DNA of 64,000 nt from an uncultured Christensenella sp. (GTDB lineage: Bacteria > Bacillota > Clostridia > Christensenellales > Borkfalkiaceae). The notes under the pieces are model-generated. The model saw nothing but the letters and a program-made list of their open reading frames with translations, did no database searches and was not told the origin of the DNA. A program made the position numbers and the translations under genes. Each line of letters begins with the position of its first letter. Position 1 is the stretch's first letter. The DNA lies in assembly GCA_910583855.1 (NCBI GenBank), contig CAJTYL010000009.1, positions 1-64,000 on the forward strand, in the 5' to 3' direction. Positions 9,355 through 17,249 of the stretch are shown here, in pieces.

Positions 9355-9466
9355 ACCGTTATGTTGCGGAAAAATTTAGTAATTATTCAAATTATTCGAA
9401 GCAAAAACGCAGCGCCTAAAAAGCACTGCGAAAGATTTTTTATATTAAAGTTTCGTGCACAAAACC

Positions 9467-9496
9467 GCGAAAATAATGCATATATGGGCACCAATT
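9467..9496 (+). repeat. Family A dispersed repeat, copy A2
   Basis: Core GCATATATGGGCACCAATT reading on the plus strand, 17 bp beyond the stop of the ZIP transporter gene in the gap before the SDR gene. It shares the GGCACCAATT variant with copy A3. Confidence 0.65.
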
Positions 9497-9513
9497 AAAA
9501 TTCAGCGCGTGTT

Positions 9514-10287
9514 TTAGCCAAACGCAAGGTCTAAAATCATCATTAAAGCAAAGCCGAAAATTACGCCCACTGTCGCCTTCACTTTGCCCTGTGCGAAGCT
9601 TTCGGGGATAAGCTCCGAGCACACCACTGCAAGCATGGCTCCGGCAGAAAACGACAGCGCCCACGGAAGTATTCCGTTAACCGCGGTGACTGCAAGTGCG
9701 CCTATTACACCCGCCACTATTTCCACCGCGCCCGAAAGCTGACCGATGAAAAAAGATTTCTTTCTTGAAAATCCGTTAGCGCGTAACGGGAAAGCGACGC
9801 ACATTCCTTCGGGAAAATTCTGTATGCCTATACCGACGGCAAGCATAACGGCGGCAACGCCCTCCACCGTTTGACCTGAAGCCAGTGCGCCAAAGGCAAC
9901 GCCAACCGCCATCCCTTCGGGAATATTGTGCATAGTTACGGCAATACACATCACTGCGCATCCGCGCTTTTTCTGACTGTCGGAAAACATATGTAATTTG
10001 CCTATTACAATATCAGTTACGATAATTAGCGCGCCGCCCAGCACGAAGCCGCAGGTAAGAATTAAATAGGAAAACTCCTCCACCATATCCATTGCCGGCA
10101 TTAAAAGTGAAAAGAACGTCGATGCGAGCATTATGCCAGCCGCACTGCTCATCATAAAAGAAAATGCTTTGTCGTTGACGTTTTTGTATATAAATACGAA
10201 CGAGGCGCCAAGCGCGGTTAAGAACCAAGTGAAGCCCGTACCCATAAGCGCAAGTTGCCAACCCGTAAAATTATTCAGCCATTCCAT
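9514..10287 (-). CDS. ZIP family metal transporter (ZupT-like), 257 aa
   Basis: Predicted uptake permease for zinc or other divalent metals. Eight hydrophobic helices are evident, and the two metal-site signatures MHNIPEGMAVGVAFG and IQNFPEGMCVAFPL mark helices 4 and 5. Length fits the family. It begins 118 bp downstream of the TVP38-like gene, beyond that gene's terminator. No metal-responsive operator was recognised. Confidence 0.93.
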   Translation of the reverse strand: MEWLNNFTGWQLALMGTGFTWFLTALGASFVFIYKNVNDKAFSFMMSSAAGIMLASTFFSLLMPAMDMVEEFSYLILTCGFVLGGALIIVTDIVIGKLHMFSDSQKKRGCAVMCIAVTMHNIPEGMAVGVAFGALASGQTVEGVAAVMLAVGIGIQNFPEGMCVAFPLRANGFSRKKSFFIGQLSGAVEIVAGVIGALAVTAVNGILPWALSFSAGAMLAVVCSELIPESFAQGKVKATVGVIFGFALMMILDLAFG

Positions 10288-10340
10288 TAAACAAGTACTT
10301 CTCCGGTAGAAATTTAATCAATGTATTATATGAAAAAAAA

Positions 10341-10372
10341 CCGACGGGGCGTGAAGTTTCACGCCCCGTCGG
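10341..10372 (-). terminator. Intrinsic terminator after the TVP38-family gene
   Basis: A perfect 15-bp GC-rich stem (10341-10355 with 10358-10372, 2-nt loop) with eight T residues following on the minus strand. It separates the thyA-folA-TVP38 unit from the ZIP gene. Confidence 0.85.
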
Positions 10373-10405
10373 GCAATTGTTTAACAAGCAAGTTTATTTT
10401 ATGCT

Positions 10406-11425
10406 TTACTCTTTTTTATTTGCTTCGGGTGACGGCGCGTTGCCGTCGGCTTCCCGCTCTTTTTCTTCCGAAATAGCGTTATTTGCAGCATATTCGGGGG
10501 GTAATTGATTTTGCAGGGATTGAATTTTCGCCTGAACTTCGCCCTTTTTACGGCGTGAAAATTTGGATATCAACCAGCTTTCAAACTTATCCTGATACTT
10601 AAAAGACAGCACAGCAAGCACAATACAAACGACAAAAATAGCTATCCAAACGTAAATTCCCCACCCACTGAAAGGTATTACGCTTCCGCCGCTTAAAAAA
10701 CAGTAAACGGAAATTATTGCCGGGCGCACAGTACACATCACCACGAGAAAATAAACGAAATTCATACTCGTCAAGCCCGCAATCATACATAAAATATCGT
10801 CGGGAAAAAAGGGCAGGATTTGCATGATTACGAAAATTCCCTTCCCGCGCTTACCGAAATACGCCGAATATTTTTCCGTCGTTTCTTTACCCGCAATCCA
10901 AATTACGGCTTTTTTGCCCCAAATTCTTCCGATAAAATAGGCGATTACCGAACCCATAATTACGCCTATTGAAGCCAACAGCGTCGCCATTGGCGCACCC
11001 CAAATGATTGCGCCGGGTACGTAGCACACGACTGCAGGCAGCGGTAAAATTACAACTTGCAGGACTTGTATGAGAACGTACACCGCCATTCCCCAAGCGC
11101 CCGTGTCGCTTATTATTTTTACTAAGCCGCTAATTTTTTCTTCGTCGCTATCATAATCGTTCAGGTGGCCCACCTCACTGATTACTATAAACGCAACGAG
11201 CATAACAACTGCAACGATAAGCAAAATGAAAGCTGTCTTTAAAACGGCAATTTTATTCCAAAAAAACGCAACGACGCTTGCCGCTATCCCTACGCCCGCA
11301 ATAGCGTAAAAAGCCGCTCTTACAAGAACGCCCCAACCGCTCATAAAAAAATACGTGAGAAGGATTAAGCCGACGCACATAAGAATATTTACTATTAAAA
11401 CAGTAAGTTTTCCTTTATTACTCAT
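10406..11425 (-). CDS. TVP38/TMEM64 (VTT domain) membrane protein, 339 aa
   Basis: A DedA-superfamily membrane protein. Three N-terminal helices (about 8-100) precede the VTT domain, where VILPLPAVVCYVPGAIIWG, GSVIAYFIGRIWGKK and LPFFPDDILCMIAGLTSM are typical. The C-terminal 45 residues are charged and cytoplasmic (SRRKKGEV..., ending NKKE). Family members are linked to lipid scrambling or envelope maintenance in other organisms; the role here is unknown. It starts 2 nt after folA stops, so it is co-transcribed with thyA and folA. Confidence 0.88.
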   Translation of the reverse strand: MSNKGKLTVLIVNILMCVGLILLTYFFMSGWGVLVRAAFYAIAGVGIAASVVAFFWNKIAVLKTAFILLIVAVVMLVAFIVISEVGHLNDYDSDEEKISGLVKIISDTGAWGMAVYVLIQVLQVVILPLPAVVCYVPGAIIWGAPMATLLASIGVIMGSVIAYFIGRIWGKKAVIWIAGKETTEKYSAYFGKRGKGIFVIMQILPFFPDDILCMIAGLTSMNFVYFLVVMCTVRPAIISVYCFLSGGSVIPFSGWGIYVWIAIFVVCIVLAVLSFKYQDKFESWLISKFSRRKKGEVQAKIQSLQNQLPPEYAANNAISEEKEREADGNAPSPEANKKE

Positions 11426-11427
11426 TT

Positions 11428-11928
11428 TCAGCGCATTTTGATATTCATATTCTTATAGGTAGTAAACCTGATAAAATAACCGTTGGTTTCAACGGGGTCG
11501 CTTTCGTAAACAAGTTTAAAATCGGAATTTTTATCCAAATTCTCAAAAAAAGCATCCGCATCGCCCTCTGCGTCGACTTTGGTTACGAGAATTTCTTCAC
11601 AATACGGCAGAAGCGTTCTGTACATCATTTGTCCGCCGATTACATAAACCTTATCGGGGGGATACTTGTCAATCTCGGTAAAAAGCTCTTCAACGGAGCG
11701 TACGATTTTGCAGTCGTTCCGCTCCCCGCCGTCGGGATAGAGAACGATATTGATTCTGTCTTTAAGCGGCTTACCGCCGGGGAATGACTTTAAAGTATTG
11801 CTTCCCATAACCACTACGTTGCCGGTGGTAGTTTCCTTAAAGAATTTCATATCGGCGGGAATTTTGAACATAAGTCCGTTATTTTTCCCTATGCCCCAAT
11901 TTTTATCTGCGTGAAGAATTGCTTTCAT
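11428..11928 (-). CDS. folA: Dihydrofolate reductase
   Basis: Reduces dihydrofolate to tetrahydrofolate with NADPH, regenerating the cofactor oxidised by ThyA. The 166-aa sequence shows the active-site start HADKNWGIGKNNGLMFKIPA, the acidic Asp in ADMKFFKETT, the NADPH loop VVMGSNTLKSFPGG and VYVIGGQMMY. It lies just downstream of thyA, with a family A repeat in the 70-bp gap, a classical functional pair. Confidence 0.96.
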   Translation of the reverse strand: MKAILHADKNWGIGKNNGLMFKIPADMKFFKETTTGNVVVMGSNTLKSFPGGKPLKDRINIVLYPDGGERNDCKIVRSVEELFTEIDKYPPDKVYVIGGQMMYRTLLPYCEEILVTKVDAEGDADAFFENLDKNSDFKLVYESDPVETNGYFIRFTTYKNMNIKMR

Positions 11929-11955
11929 TTTGCGTCTTTTCCTATTAATTTTTTC

Positions 11956-11986
11956 AATTGGTGCCCATATATGCCTTAATTAACGA
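11956..11986 (-). repeat. Family A dispersed repeat, copy A3
   Basis: On the minus strand the core reads GGCATATATGGGCACCAATT, preceded by TCGTTAATTAA. It fills the thyA-folA gap. Confidence 0.7.
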
Positions 11987-11998
11987 CATTTTAGACAA

Positions 11999-12829
11999 TT
12001 ATTCGGCTACTGGTATCGAGTACTTCTTTTCGTTAAATTTATAGTCCGCGAGCTTGAAGCTGTCAACGGTAAAATCGTAAAAATTCTTAATCGATTCGTC
12101 CACCTCAAGACGGGGTGCGGCAAGACGGGGCATCTTTATTATTTCTTCGACTATCGGCACGTGCCTGTCGTAAATATGCGCGTCGGCGATTACGTGAACG
12201 AGTTCCCCCGCTTTCAATCCTGACACCTGAGCAAACATTATAAGCAGAATCGCGTACTGAGCCACGTTCCAATTATTAGCCGTAAGCATATCGTTTGAAC
12301 GCTGGTTCAAAATTCCGTTCAGCGTGTCGCCCGAAACGTTAAACGTCATCGAGTATGCGCAAGGGTATAAATTCATTTCATTAAGGTCTGCAAAGGTGTA
12401 GATATTGGTCATAATTCTGCGACTTGCAGGGTTGTTCTTCAAGTCGTATAAAACCCTGTCTACCTGATCGAACTCCCCTTCTTTATATTTATGTTTTACG
12501 CCGAGCTGGTAGCCGTAAGCTTTACCAATCGAGCCGTTAGCATCCGCCCATTGATCCCAGATATGGGAATTCAAAACTTTTATATTATTGCTCTTTTTCT
12601 GCCAAATCCATAACAATTCGTCCACACAGGATTTGAACGCCGTGCGGCGGATTGTGAGAATGGGAAATTCTTCCTGCAAATTATAGCGGTTGACAATGCC
12701 GAATTTTTTTATTGTATGCGCGGGGGTGCCGTCGCTCCATTTCGGGCGGACGGGTAGGTCGGTGTCCCACACCCCGTTCGTCAAAATTTCTTGTATATTC
12801 GATATAAAAGTTTCATCCGCCTTGCTCAT
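11999..12829 (-). CDS. thyA: Thymidylate synthase
   Basis: Converts dUMP to dTMP using methylene-tetrahydrofolate. The catalytic Cys157 is in LYPCAYSMTFNVSG; the phosphate-binding RRIMTNIYTF, the QRSNDMLTANNWNVAQYA segment and ADAHIYDRHV are all present. At 276 aa it has the usual ThyA length. It is transcribed from a clear promoter at 12856-12884 that diverges from tRNA-Pro. The start has a GGAGAG site close upstream. Confidence 0.97.
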   Translation of the reverse strand: MSKADETFISNIQEILTNGVWDTDLPVRPKWSDGTPAHTIKKFGIVNRYNLQEEFPILTIRRTAFKSCVDELLWIWQKKSNNIKVLNSHIWDQWADANGSIGKAYGYQLGVKHKYKEGEFDQVDRVLYDLKNNPASRRIMTNIYTFADLNEMNLYPCAYSMTFNVSGDTLNGILNQRSNDMLTANNWNVAQYAILLIMFAQVSGLKAGELVHVIADAHIYDRHVPIVEEIIKMPRLAAPRLEVDESIKNFYDFTVDSFKLADYKFNEKKYSIPVAE

Positions 12830-12855
12830 TTTTCTCTCCGTAGAAGTTTTTACCC

Positions 12856-12884
12856 ATTATAATATAAACAGCGTGACAAGTCAA
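12856..12884 (-). promoter_or_regulatory. Sigma-A promoter of thyA-folA
   Basis: Minus strand TTGACT (12879-12884), 17-bp spacer, TATAAT (12856-12861); about 20 nt of leader before the Shine-Dalgarno. Confidence 0.8.
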
Positions 12885-12912
12885 TTTTATTTTGCGTTGA
12901 CGCAATTTTTGA

Positions 12913-12941
12913 TTGACTGAAAAATAAATTAAATATATAAT
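12913..12941 (+). promoter_or_regulatory. Sigma-A promoter of tRNA-Pro
   Basis: TTGACT (12913-12918), 17-bp spacer, TATAAT (12936-12941), 10 nt before the mature tRNA 5' end. Confidence 0.8.
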
Positions 12942-12951
12942 GAAAGCGTAC

Positions 12952-13027
12952 TGAGGCGTAGCGCAGTTGGTAGCGCGTATGGTTCGGGACCATAAGGTCG
13001 TGGGTTCAAATCCCGTCGCCTCAACCA
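12952..13027 (+). tRNA. tRNA-Pro (anticodon CGG)
   Basis: Full cloverleaf: 7-bp acceptor TGAGGCG/CGCCTCA, D-arm with GCGC stem, anticodon stem TATGG/CCATA with loop TTCGGGA (anticodon CGG at 12985-12987, G37), T-loop TTCAAAT and an encoded CCA end. It reads CCG codons. Confidence 0.95.
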
Positions 13028-13031
13028 AAAC

Positions 13032-13069
13032 AAGTCTAACTTGAAACAAACTTGGGTTAGACTTTTTTT
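13032..13069 (+). terminator. Terminator of tRNA-Pro
   Basis: AAGTCTAAC (13032-13040) pairs with GTTAGACTT (13056-13064), followed by a T-run. Confidence 0.8.
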
Positions 13070-13248
13070 GTATATAATCACATAATTTGAAGGCGTAATT
13101 TATGTTTTGCTTTTAATTGCGTTTGTTTAATTGATAGGTATGGACTTTTATTTTGCTTAGCCGTTACTGACAAACTTACACCCAAATGCCATTAAGTAGT
13201 GGGTTACTTATAGGTATAGGCTTTAATAAATATTTTAAGGTGGCACTT

Positions 13249-14037
13249 ATGAAACAAAAAAGCTATTTGCAAAGCGTTGATGAAATTTATATTATGGAAG
13301 CGGGTATTCTTAAAAACAATTTTGAATTCCGCGACGCAACTGACTATAAATTAACTTACAATTTTTTACACGAAAATTATGAAACGCTTAAAAACAAATA
13401 CGATATAGAAAAGACGGCAGGCTGCGGCACAGAATTTGAAAGAGCTTTACGGCTTATGAACGAATATTCCCCCCGTTTAACTCATAAAAGCGATTACGAT
13501 AACCATATGCCTATAAATGCGCTTGATTTGCTGGAATACAGTCTGGACATTAAAAATCAAGGTATAAATTGCAAAAATAAAGCGCAGATACTAAATGAAA
13601 TGTGTCTATCTATCGGAATTTATTCCCGTAAAGTTTGGATGATGCCCTATTCACAATATGACAGGGATTGCCACGTCGTAAACGAAATTTGGGATGCTTC
13701 GCTCAATAAATGGGTTATGCTTGATATAACGAACAATACTTATTGGGTTGACAAAAATAAAACGCCGCTATCGGTTTTGGAAATACGTGAAAAAGCCGCT
13801 TTGCGTGAATTTTGCACCCCTATCGAAGTCGGCGACAACACAAAAGATTTGCAAAAATTGAAAAATAAAAATATAGACAATTTTCTTTATATAGTAAAAA
13901 ATATGGTATATATGGAATATTGCACGGAATATACGGTAGGCGAAAGTAAAACCTATTATTTATTATTTCCACAAAATATGCCTACGGAATATGAACTTTT
14001 AATCAGCAAAAGGTCAATTGAAAGTCCGCCCGTATAA
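13249..14037 (+). CDS. Transglutaminase-like protein, 262 aa
   Basis: A transglutaminase-superfamily fold is suggested by a Cys-His-Asp triad in order: Cys108 in GINCKNKAQILNEMC, His142 in DCHVVNEIWD and Asp159 in VMLDITNN. These proteins are often proteases, peptide-modifying enzymes or non-catalytic. There is no signal peptide, so it is probably cytoplasmic. The ATG at 13249 is preferred over the open frame starting at 13186 because AAGGTGG lies about 6 nt upstream of it. The gene is AT-rich and solitary between tRNA-Pro and a terminator, compatible with acquisition next to a tRNA. The true substrate is unknown. Confidence 0.75.
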   Translation: MKQKSYLQSVDEIYIMEAGILKNNFEFRDATDYKLTYNFLHENYETLKNKYDIEKTAGCGTEFERALRLMNEYSPRLTHKSDYDNHMPINALDLLEYSLDIKNQGINCKNKAQILNEMCLSIGIYSRKVWMMPYSQYDRDCHVVNEIWDASLNKWVMLDITNNTYWVDKNKTPLSVLEIREKAALREFCTPIEVGDNTKDLQKLKNKNIDNFLYIVKNMVYMEYCTEYTVGESKTYYLLFPQNMPTEYELLISKRSIESPPV

Positions 14038-14160
14038 CAATATTTGAGACTTGAGCGATATAATATTTCAGTTCAATTTATATTGCAATACTCACCGAAA
14101 GCATAGGAACAGCTATTGTCGTTTTTCGGATTATTGTTTTTTAAATTTTAAAAAATTATA

Positions 14161-14197
14161 CCCGATTTGGGGCGGAAGGCTCAAAATCGGGCTTTTT
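14161..14197 (+). terminator. Terminator after transglutaminase-like gene
   Basis: CCCGATTT (14161-14168) pairs with AAATCGGG (14184-14191), followed by CTTTTTA. The 245-bp spacer up to the collagen-like gene holds nothing else recognised. Confidence 0.75.
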
Positions 14198-14282
14198 AGA
14201 TATGATAGTTTAGTTTGACTAAAAGCTTACACTTAGACTTTATTTGCAGAAGGCTATCGACTCCTATTTATATATCAGTAAC

Positions 14283-15098
14283 TTAGTTCTGCTGCAGTAA
14301 ACCTGCCGCACGTAGCGATGCCAGCAACTGATTCAAGGTAGTACCTACCTCTTCAGGCGTGAGCTCTTCAACATCCGGAACAGCCGCCGCAGGCGTAATA
14401 GCACCCTCAGGTCCCGTTGCGCCGGTCGCGCCGGTAGGACCGGTTATTCCAGTAGCGCCCGTAACACCCGTGGGACCCGTAGGTCCTGCAGGACCAGTAA
14501 CGCCCGTGGGTCCGGTTATTCCGGTTGGACCTGTAGGACCGGTGACGCCGGTTGCGCCCGTAACACCTGTAGTGCCTGTAGGACCCGTGGCACCACGGGG
14601 AATTACAAAATCCAAAACGGCGTTTGTCTCAGTTCCGCTATTAGTTACGAGAGCCGCTGTTCCCGGTTCGCCCGTATCGGTCGTTCCTACGACGACGGAA
14701 GCCGCTAAGCCCGTAGGCCCCGTTACTCCTGTTAAACCGGTGAGTCCTGTGGCTCCCGTAGGTCCTGTAGGACCAGTAACGCCCGTGGGTCCGGTTATTC
14801 CGGTTGGACCTGTAGGACCGGTGACGCCGGTTGCGCCCGTAACACCTGTAGTGCCTGTAGGACCCGTGACGCCGGTTGCGCCCGTAACACCCGTGGGACC
14901 CGTGACGCCGGTTGCGCCCGTAACACCCGTGGGACCCGTAGGTCCTGCAGGCCCGGTGGCACCGGTTGCGCCAGTCGGTCCAGTAATGCCCGTTAAGCTG
15001 TTGACGTAAATTCTTTGTACGTTGCCGCCGCAAGGGTTACAGCCGCTGCTACAACCGCAGTTATCGTGACACGAAAAGAAAATGCTTAATCTTATCAT
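14283..15098 (-). CDS. Collagen-like Gly-X-Thr repeat protein (spore-surface type), 271 aa
   Basis: A short Cys-rich N-terminus (FFSCHDNCGCSSGCNPCGG) leads into two collagen-like blocks of GxTGxTG/GPTG triplets (about residues 36-135 and 170-230). These are split by a non-collagen insert of about 35 residues that includes DTGEPGTAALVTNSGTET and LDFVIPRG. The C-terminus ends in a hydrophobic helix, GTTLNQLLASLRAAGLL. Such BclA-like proteins form filaments on exosporium or cell surface in Firmicutes. The two collagen blocks share a nearly identical stretch of over 100 bp (around 14470-14590 and 14760-14880), so the gene grew by internal duplication. An AAGAGGT site precedes the ATG. Confidence 0.88.
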   Translation of the reverse strand: MIRLSIFFSCHDNCGCSSGCNPCGGNVQRIYVNSLTGITGPTGATGATGPAGPTGPTGVTGATGVTGPTGVTGATGVTGPTGTTGVTGATGVTGPTGPTGITGPTGVTGPTGPTGATGLTGLTGVTGPTGLAASVVVGTTDTGEPGTAALVTNSGTETNAVLDFVIPRGATGPTGTTGVTGATGVTGPTGPTGITGPTGVTGPAGPTGPTGVTGATGITGPTGATGATGPEGAITPAAAVPDVEELTPEEVGTTLNQLLASLRAAGLLQQN

Positions 15099-15130
15099 TT
15101 ATATAATACCTCTTGATTGAGTTTAAATTA

Positions 15131-15149
15131 AAACGGCTTAACGCCGTTT
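15131..15149 (-). terminator. Weak terminator between glycosyltransferase and collagen-like genes
   Basis: AAACGGC (15131-15137) pairs with GCCGTTT (15143-15149); on the minus strand it is followed by TTTTAATTT. Confidence 0.45.
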
Positions 15150-15214
15150 CTATCCATTTTATGATTTACAACGTATTACTTGTGATTTATATCAGAATGC
15201 CCCGCAGTTTTTTC

Positions 15215-16282
15215 TTACGGTTTACAAATAATCTTTGACTGAAAGTATTTTTTGTTGCTCAAGTAGCTTTTATCGTTCGGCTTTATTTCTCCTGCTTTTT
15301 CGTTGTAGAAATTTGCTTTTCCGGTTTCGCCCAAGCGGTCGTATAGGACGCAAAGCTGAATATATGGAATAAAGCCGCAAAAATCGATATTTACGAAAGC
15401 GCCGCTTCTCAGGTCGTTTTCACACTCCAACGCCGATTGGTACCAATATATGGCGCAACTAACGTCGTTTTGCTCTAAAAAATGCGCGCCCAAAATACAG
15501 CAAGCTTCGCTTCTTGGCGGAGCGTATAAAAACGACCTGAGAAGCGCGTTTAACGCTGCTTTTTCGTCCCCGATAATGACGTATGCGCGGTAAAGATTGA
15601 GGCAAGCCTCTATTTTGTTTTCCACCCAGCCGTTACCGCACAAAAAATCCTCTAAAACGGCTATACTTTCACGGTACATTCTGTTGTAAAAAAGCTCCCG
15701 TCCGTAGTAGAATTTTTCGCGTTCGTTGAGGCATATCCCGCGGGCAATCTGTTTTTGTAGTATTCTCAAATTGCGCAGCGGCTCACTCTCCTTTACCTTG
15801 TTATGTAATATTGTTGCATCACTGTAAATCACTTTGCCTTGGGGAGAAACCGCCTCGTGAACCGCGCCGCTGAATCTGAAATTTTTATTGCGTTTAAAAA
15901 TTCTTTCCCTATAATAAATAAAGTTGGGTGCGCCGTCTTCAGCGGTAGCGGCATACGGTAAAAAAGCCATATCGAAATCCGTTCCGTTTAAAAGTTTTTT
16001 TATTTTGCGGCAGTTTTCGTCAGTGATAACGTCGTCCGCGTCAAGCCACATAACATAGTCGCCGCAGGCTTTATCCAAAGAAAAATTACGGGCAGCCGAA
16101 AAGTCGTCTATCCATTTGAAAAAATATATATTGTCCGTAAATTTTTTCACCTCTTCCACCGTTCTGTCGGCAGAGCCGGTGTCCACCACTACTATTTCAT
16201 CGGCAAATTTTTTAACGCAGGCAAGGCAACGGGCGATGACATTCTCCTCGTTTTTAACAATCAGACAAACGCTTAACGACAT
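15215..16282 (-). CDS. Family 2 glycosyltransferase with C-terminal TPR-like region, 355 aa
   Basis: The GT-A domain covers about 1-200: MSLSVCLIVKNEENVIARCL, VVVDTGSADRTVE, the metal-binding WLDADDVI near 90 and a GAVHEAV motif near 140. A helical repeat region follows (about 200-355). This matches the group of TPR-fused glycosyltransferases in Firmicutes, some of which glycosylate peptides or surface proteins. The ATG at 16282 is chosen over one 18 bp upstream because AAAGAGGTG is correctly spaced from it. It lies upstream of the collagen-like gene, whose Thr-rich repeats are a plausible acceptor; that link is inference. Confidence 0.87.
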   Translation of the reverse strand: MSLSVCLIVKNEENVIARCLACVKKFADEIVVVDTGSADRTVEEVKKFTDNIYFFKWIDDFSAARNFSLDKACGDYVMWLDADDVITDENCRKIKKLLNGTDFDMAFLPYAATAEDGAPNFIYYRERIFKRNKNFRFSGAVHEAVSPQGKVIYSDATILHNKVKESEPLRNLRILQKQIARGICLNEREKFYYGRELFYNRMYRESIAVLEDFLCGNGWVENKIEACLNLYRAYVIIGDEKAALNALLRSFLYAPPRSEACCILGAHFLEQNDVSCAIYWYQSALECENDLRSGAFVNIDFCGFIPYIQLCVLYDRLGETGKANFYNEKAGEIKPNDKSYLSNKKYFQSKIICKP

Positions 16283-16353
16283 AAAAACACCTCTTTGCAA
16301 TATAACATCTTATGCAAATTAAAACGCTTTTGTAATTTACGCCTTAAAAACGC

Positions 16354-16381
16354 TTGCAAAAAACAAAATTTTTGTTATAAT
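16354..16381 (+). promoter_or_regulatory. Sigma-A promoter of tRNA-Thr
   Basis: TTGCAA (16354-16359), 16-bp spacer, TATAAT (16376-16381), 21 nt before the tRNA. Confidence 0.7.
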
Positions 16382-16402
16382 AGTATTCGTTCAATTAAAT
16401 TT

Positions 16403-16478
16403 GCTACTGTGGCTCAGCCGGTAGAGCAGCTGATTCGTAATCAGCAGGTCGCCAGTTCGAATCTGGCCAGTAGCTCCA
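16403..16478 (+). tRNA. tRNA-Thr (anticodon CGT)
   Basis: Acceptor GCTACTG/CAGTAGC, D-arm GGCTCAGCCGGTAGAGC, anticodon stem GCTGA/TCAGC with loop TTCGTAA (anticodon CGT at 16436-16438), T-arm with TTCGAAT, encoded CCA. It reads ACG codons. Confidence 0.96.
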
Positions 16479-16486
16479 AAAAGATG

Positions 16487-16511
16487 ACACCCGCAAGGGT
16501 GTTATTTTTTT
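16487..16511 (+). terminator. Terminator of tRNA-Thr
   Basis: ACACCC/GGGTGT stem (16487-16492 with 16497-16502), GCAA tetraloop, then TATTTTTTT. Confidence 0.8.
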
Positions 16512-16571
16512 GTCGGCTATATTTTTGATTGAATTGCAATATTTGAAACGTTTTACGGCATATCTTATCGT

Positions 16572-17249
16572 ATGAAGATTGCGTGGAGAAAAATTTCGCC
16601 TTTTATAATTTCCGTGGCGACGGTCGCGCTTGTAACAGTTATTATTATAATTGCCGCCTTCTCCTGCTCTGTCAATAAGCTGACGTTTAAAAGTACATTT
16701 TACTTCGTATGTTACCGTACCGAGGACAACGCAGTATCGGCAGGCTCGATTTCAGGCGCGGTTTCAAATTACGGCGGAGCGGGATATATTCTAGAATACG
16801 GCGACTCGTTTTTCGTGACGGTGGCGTGTTACTACGACGACAAAGACGCAAATAACGTGTGTGAAAACCTTAAAAAGCGGGATATGGAGTGTGAAGTAGT
16901 TGAAATTTCAACCGAAGAATATTACGTTGCGAACGCTTCAAGCGCAAACAACAAGCTTTATTTGGGCAATCTGAATACTTTGCAATCACTGACCACCCTT
17001 GCCTACAACTGTGCAAACTCTATCGACACCGGTGAGTACGGGCAAACGCAGGCAAAAAGCGTGATTACCGATATCCGAAACGCGTTAAAAGGGCTGTTGA
17101 CCGCAAACACGGACAACTGCTTTTCGGGAGAGATACGGCGGTTAATTGCCGAATGCGACAACGTAAACGAGGGCTACGTTTATTCCAAGGATTTACGGCG
17201 GTTACAAATTGCGATTGCCGATTCGATAATTAACGTAAAACTTTATTGA
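16572..17249 (+). CDS. Membrane-anchored hypothetical protein, SPOR-like, 225 aa
   Basis: One N-terminal membrane anchor (about residues 10-31, ending in AAFSCSVNKL) is followed by an extracytoplasmic region. The part around 45-110 (FYFVCYRTEDN, SNYGGAGYILEYGDSFFVTVACYYDDKDA, a helix, then CEVVEI) has the beta-alpha-beta layout of SPOR peptidoglycan-binding domains, but this is a weak structural impression. The remainder is helical. No Shine-Dalgarno is evident. Its stop overlaps the possible TTG start of the next gene by 3 nt, so the pair is probably coupled; the neighbour acts on cell-wall polysaccharide. Confidence 0.7.
   Translation: MKIAWRKISPFIISVATVALVTVIIIIAAFSCSVNKLTFKSTFYFVCYRTEDNAVSAGSISGAVSNYGGAGYILEYGDSFFVTVACYYDDKDANNVCENLKKRDMECEVVEISTEEYYVANASSANNKLYLGNLNTLQSLTTLAYNCANSIDTGEYGQTQAKSVITDIRNALKGLLTANTDNCFSGEIRRLIAECDNVNEGYVYSKDLRRLQIAIADSIINVKLY

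Noticed and set aside
12813..13049. Open frame antisense to tRNA-Pro (ATGFEPTTLWSRTIRATN)
   Set aside because: This is the classic translation of a tRNA complement, not a protein.
14359..14960. CRISPR or tandem DNA repeat
   Set aside because: The repeated units are codon repeats of a Gly-X-Thr protein without spacers of uniform length.
14359..15009. 216-aa antisense frame over the collagen-like gene
   Set aside because: Pro/Val periodicity mirrors the triplet repeat; no Shine-Dalgarno and no independent protein character.
16295..16528. Open frame through tRNA-Thr (VAQPVEQLIRNQQVASS)
   Set aside because: Typical spurious read of a tRNA; the cloverleaf and promoter explain it.
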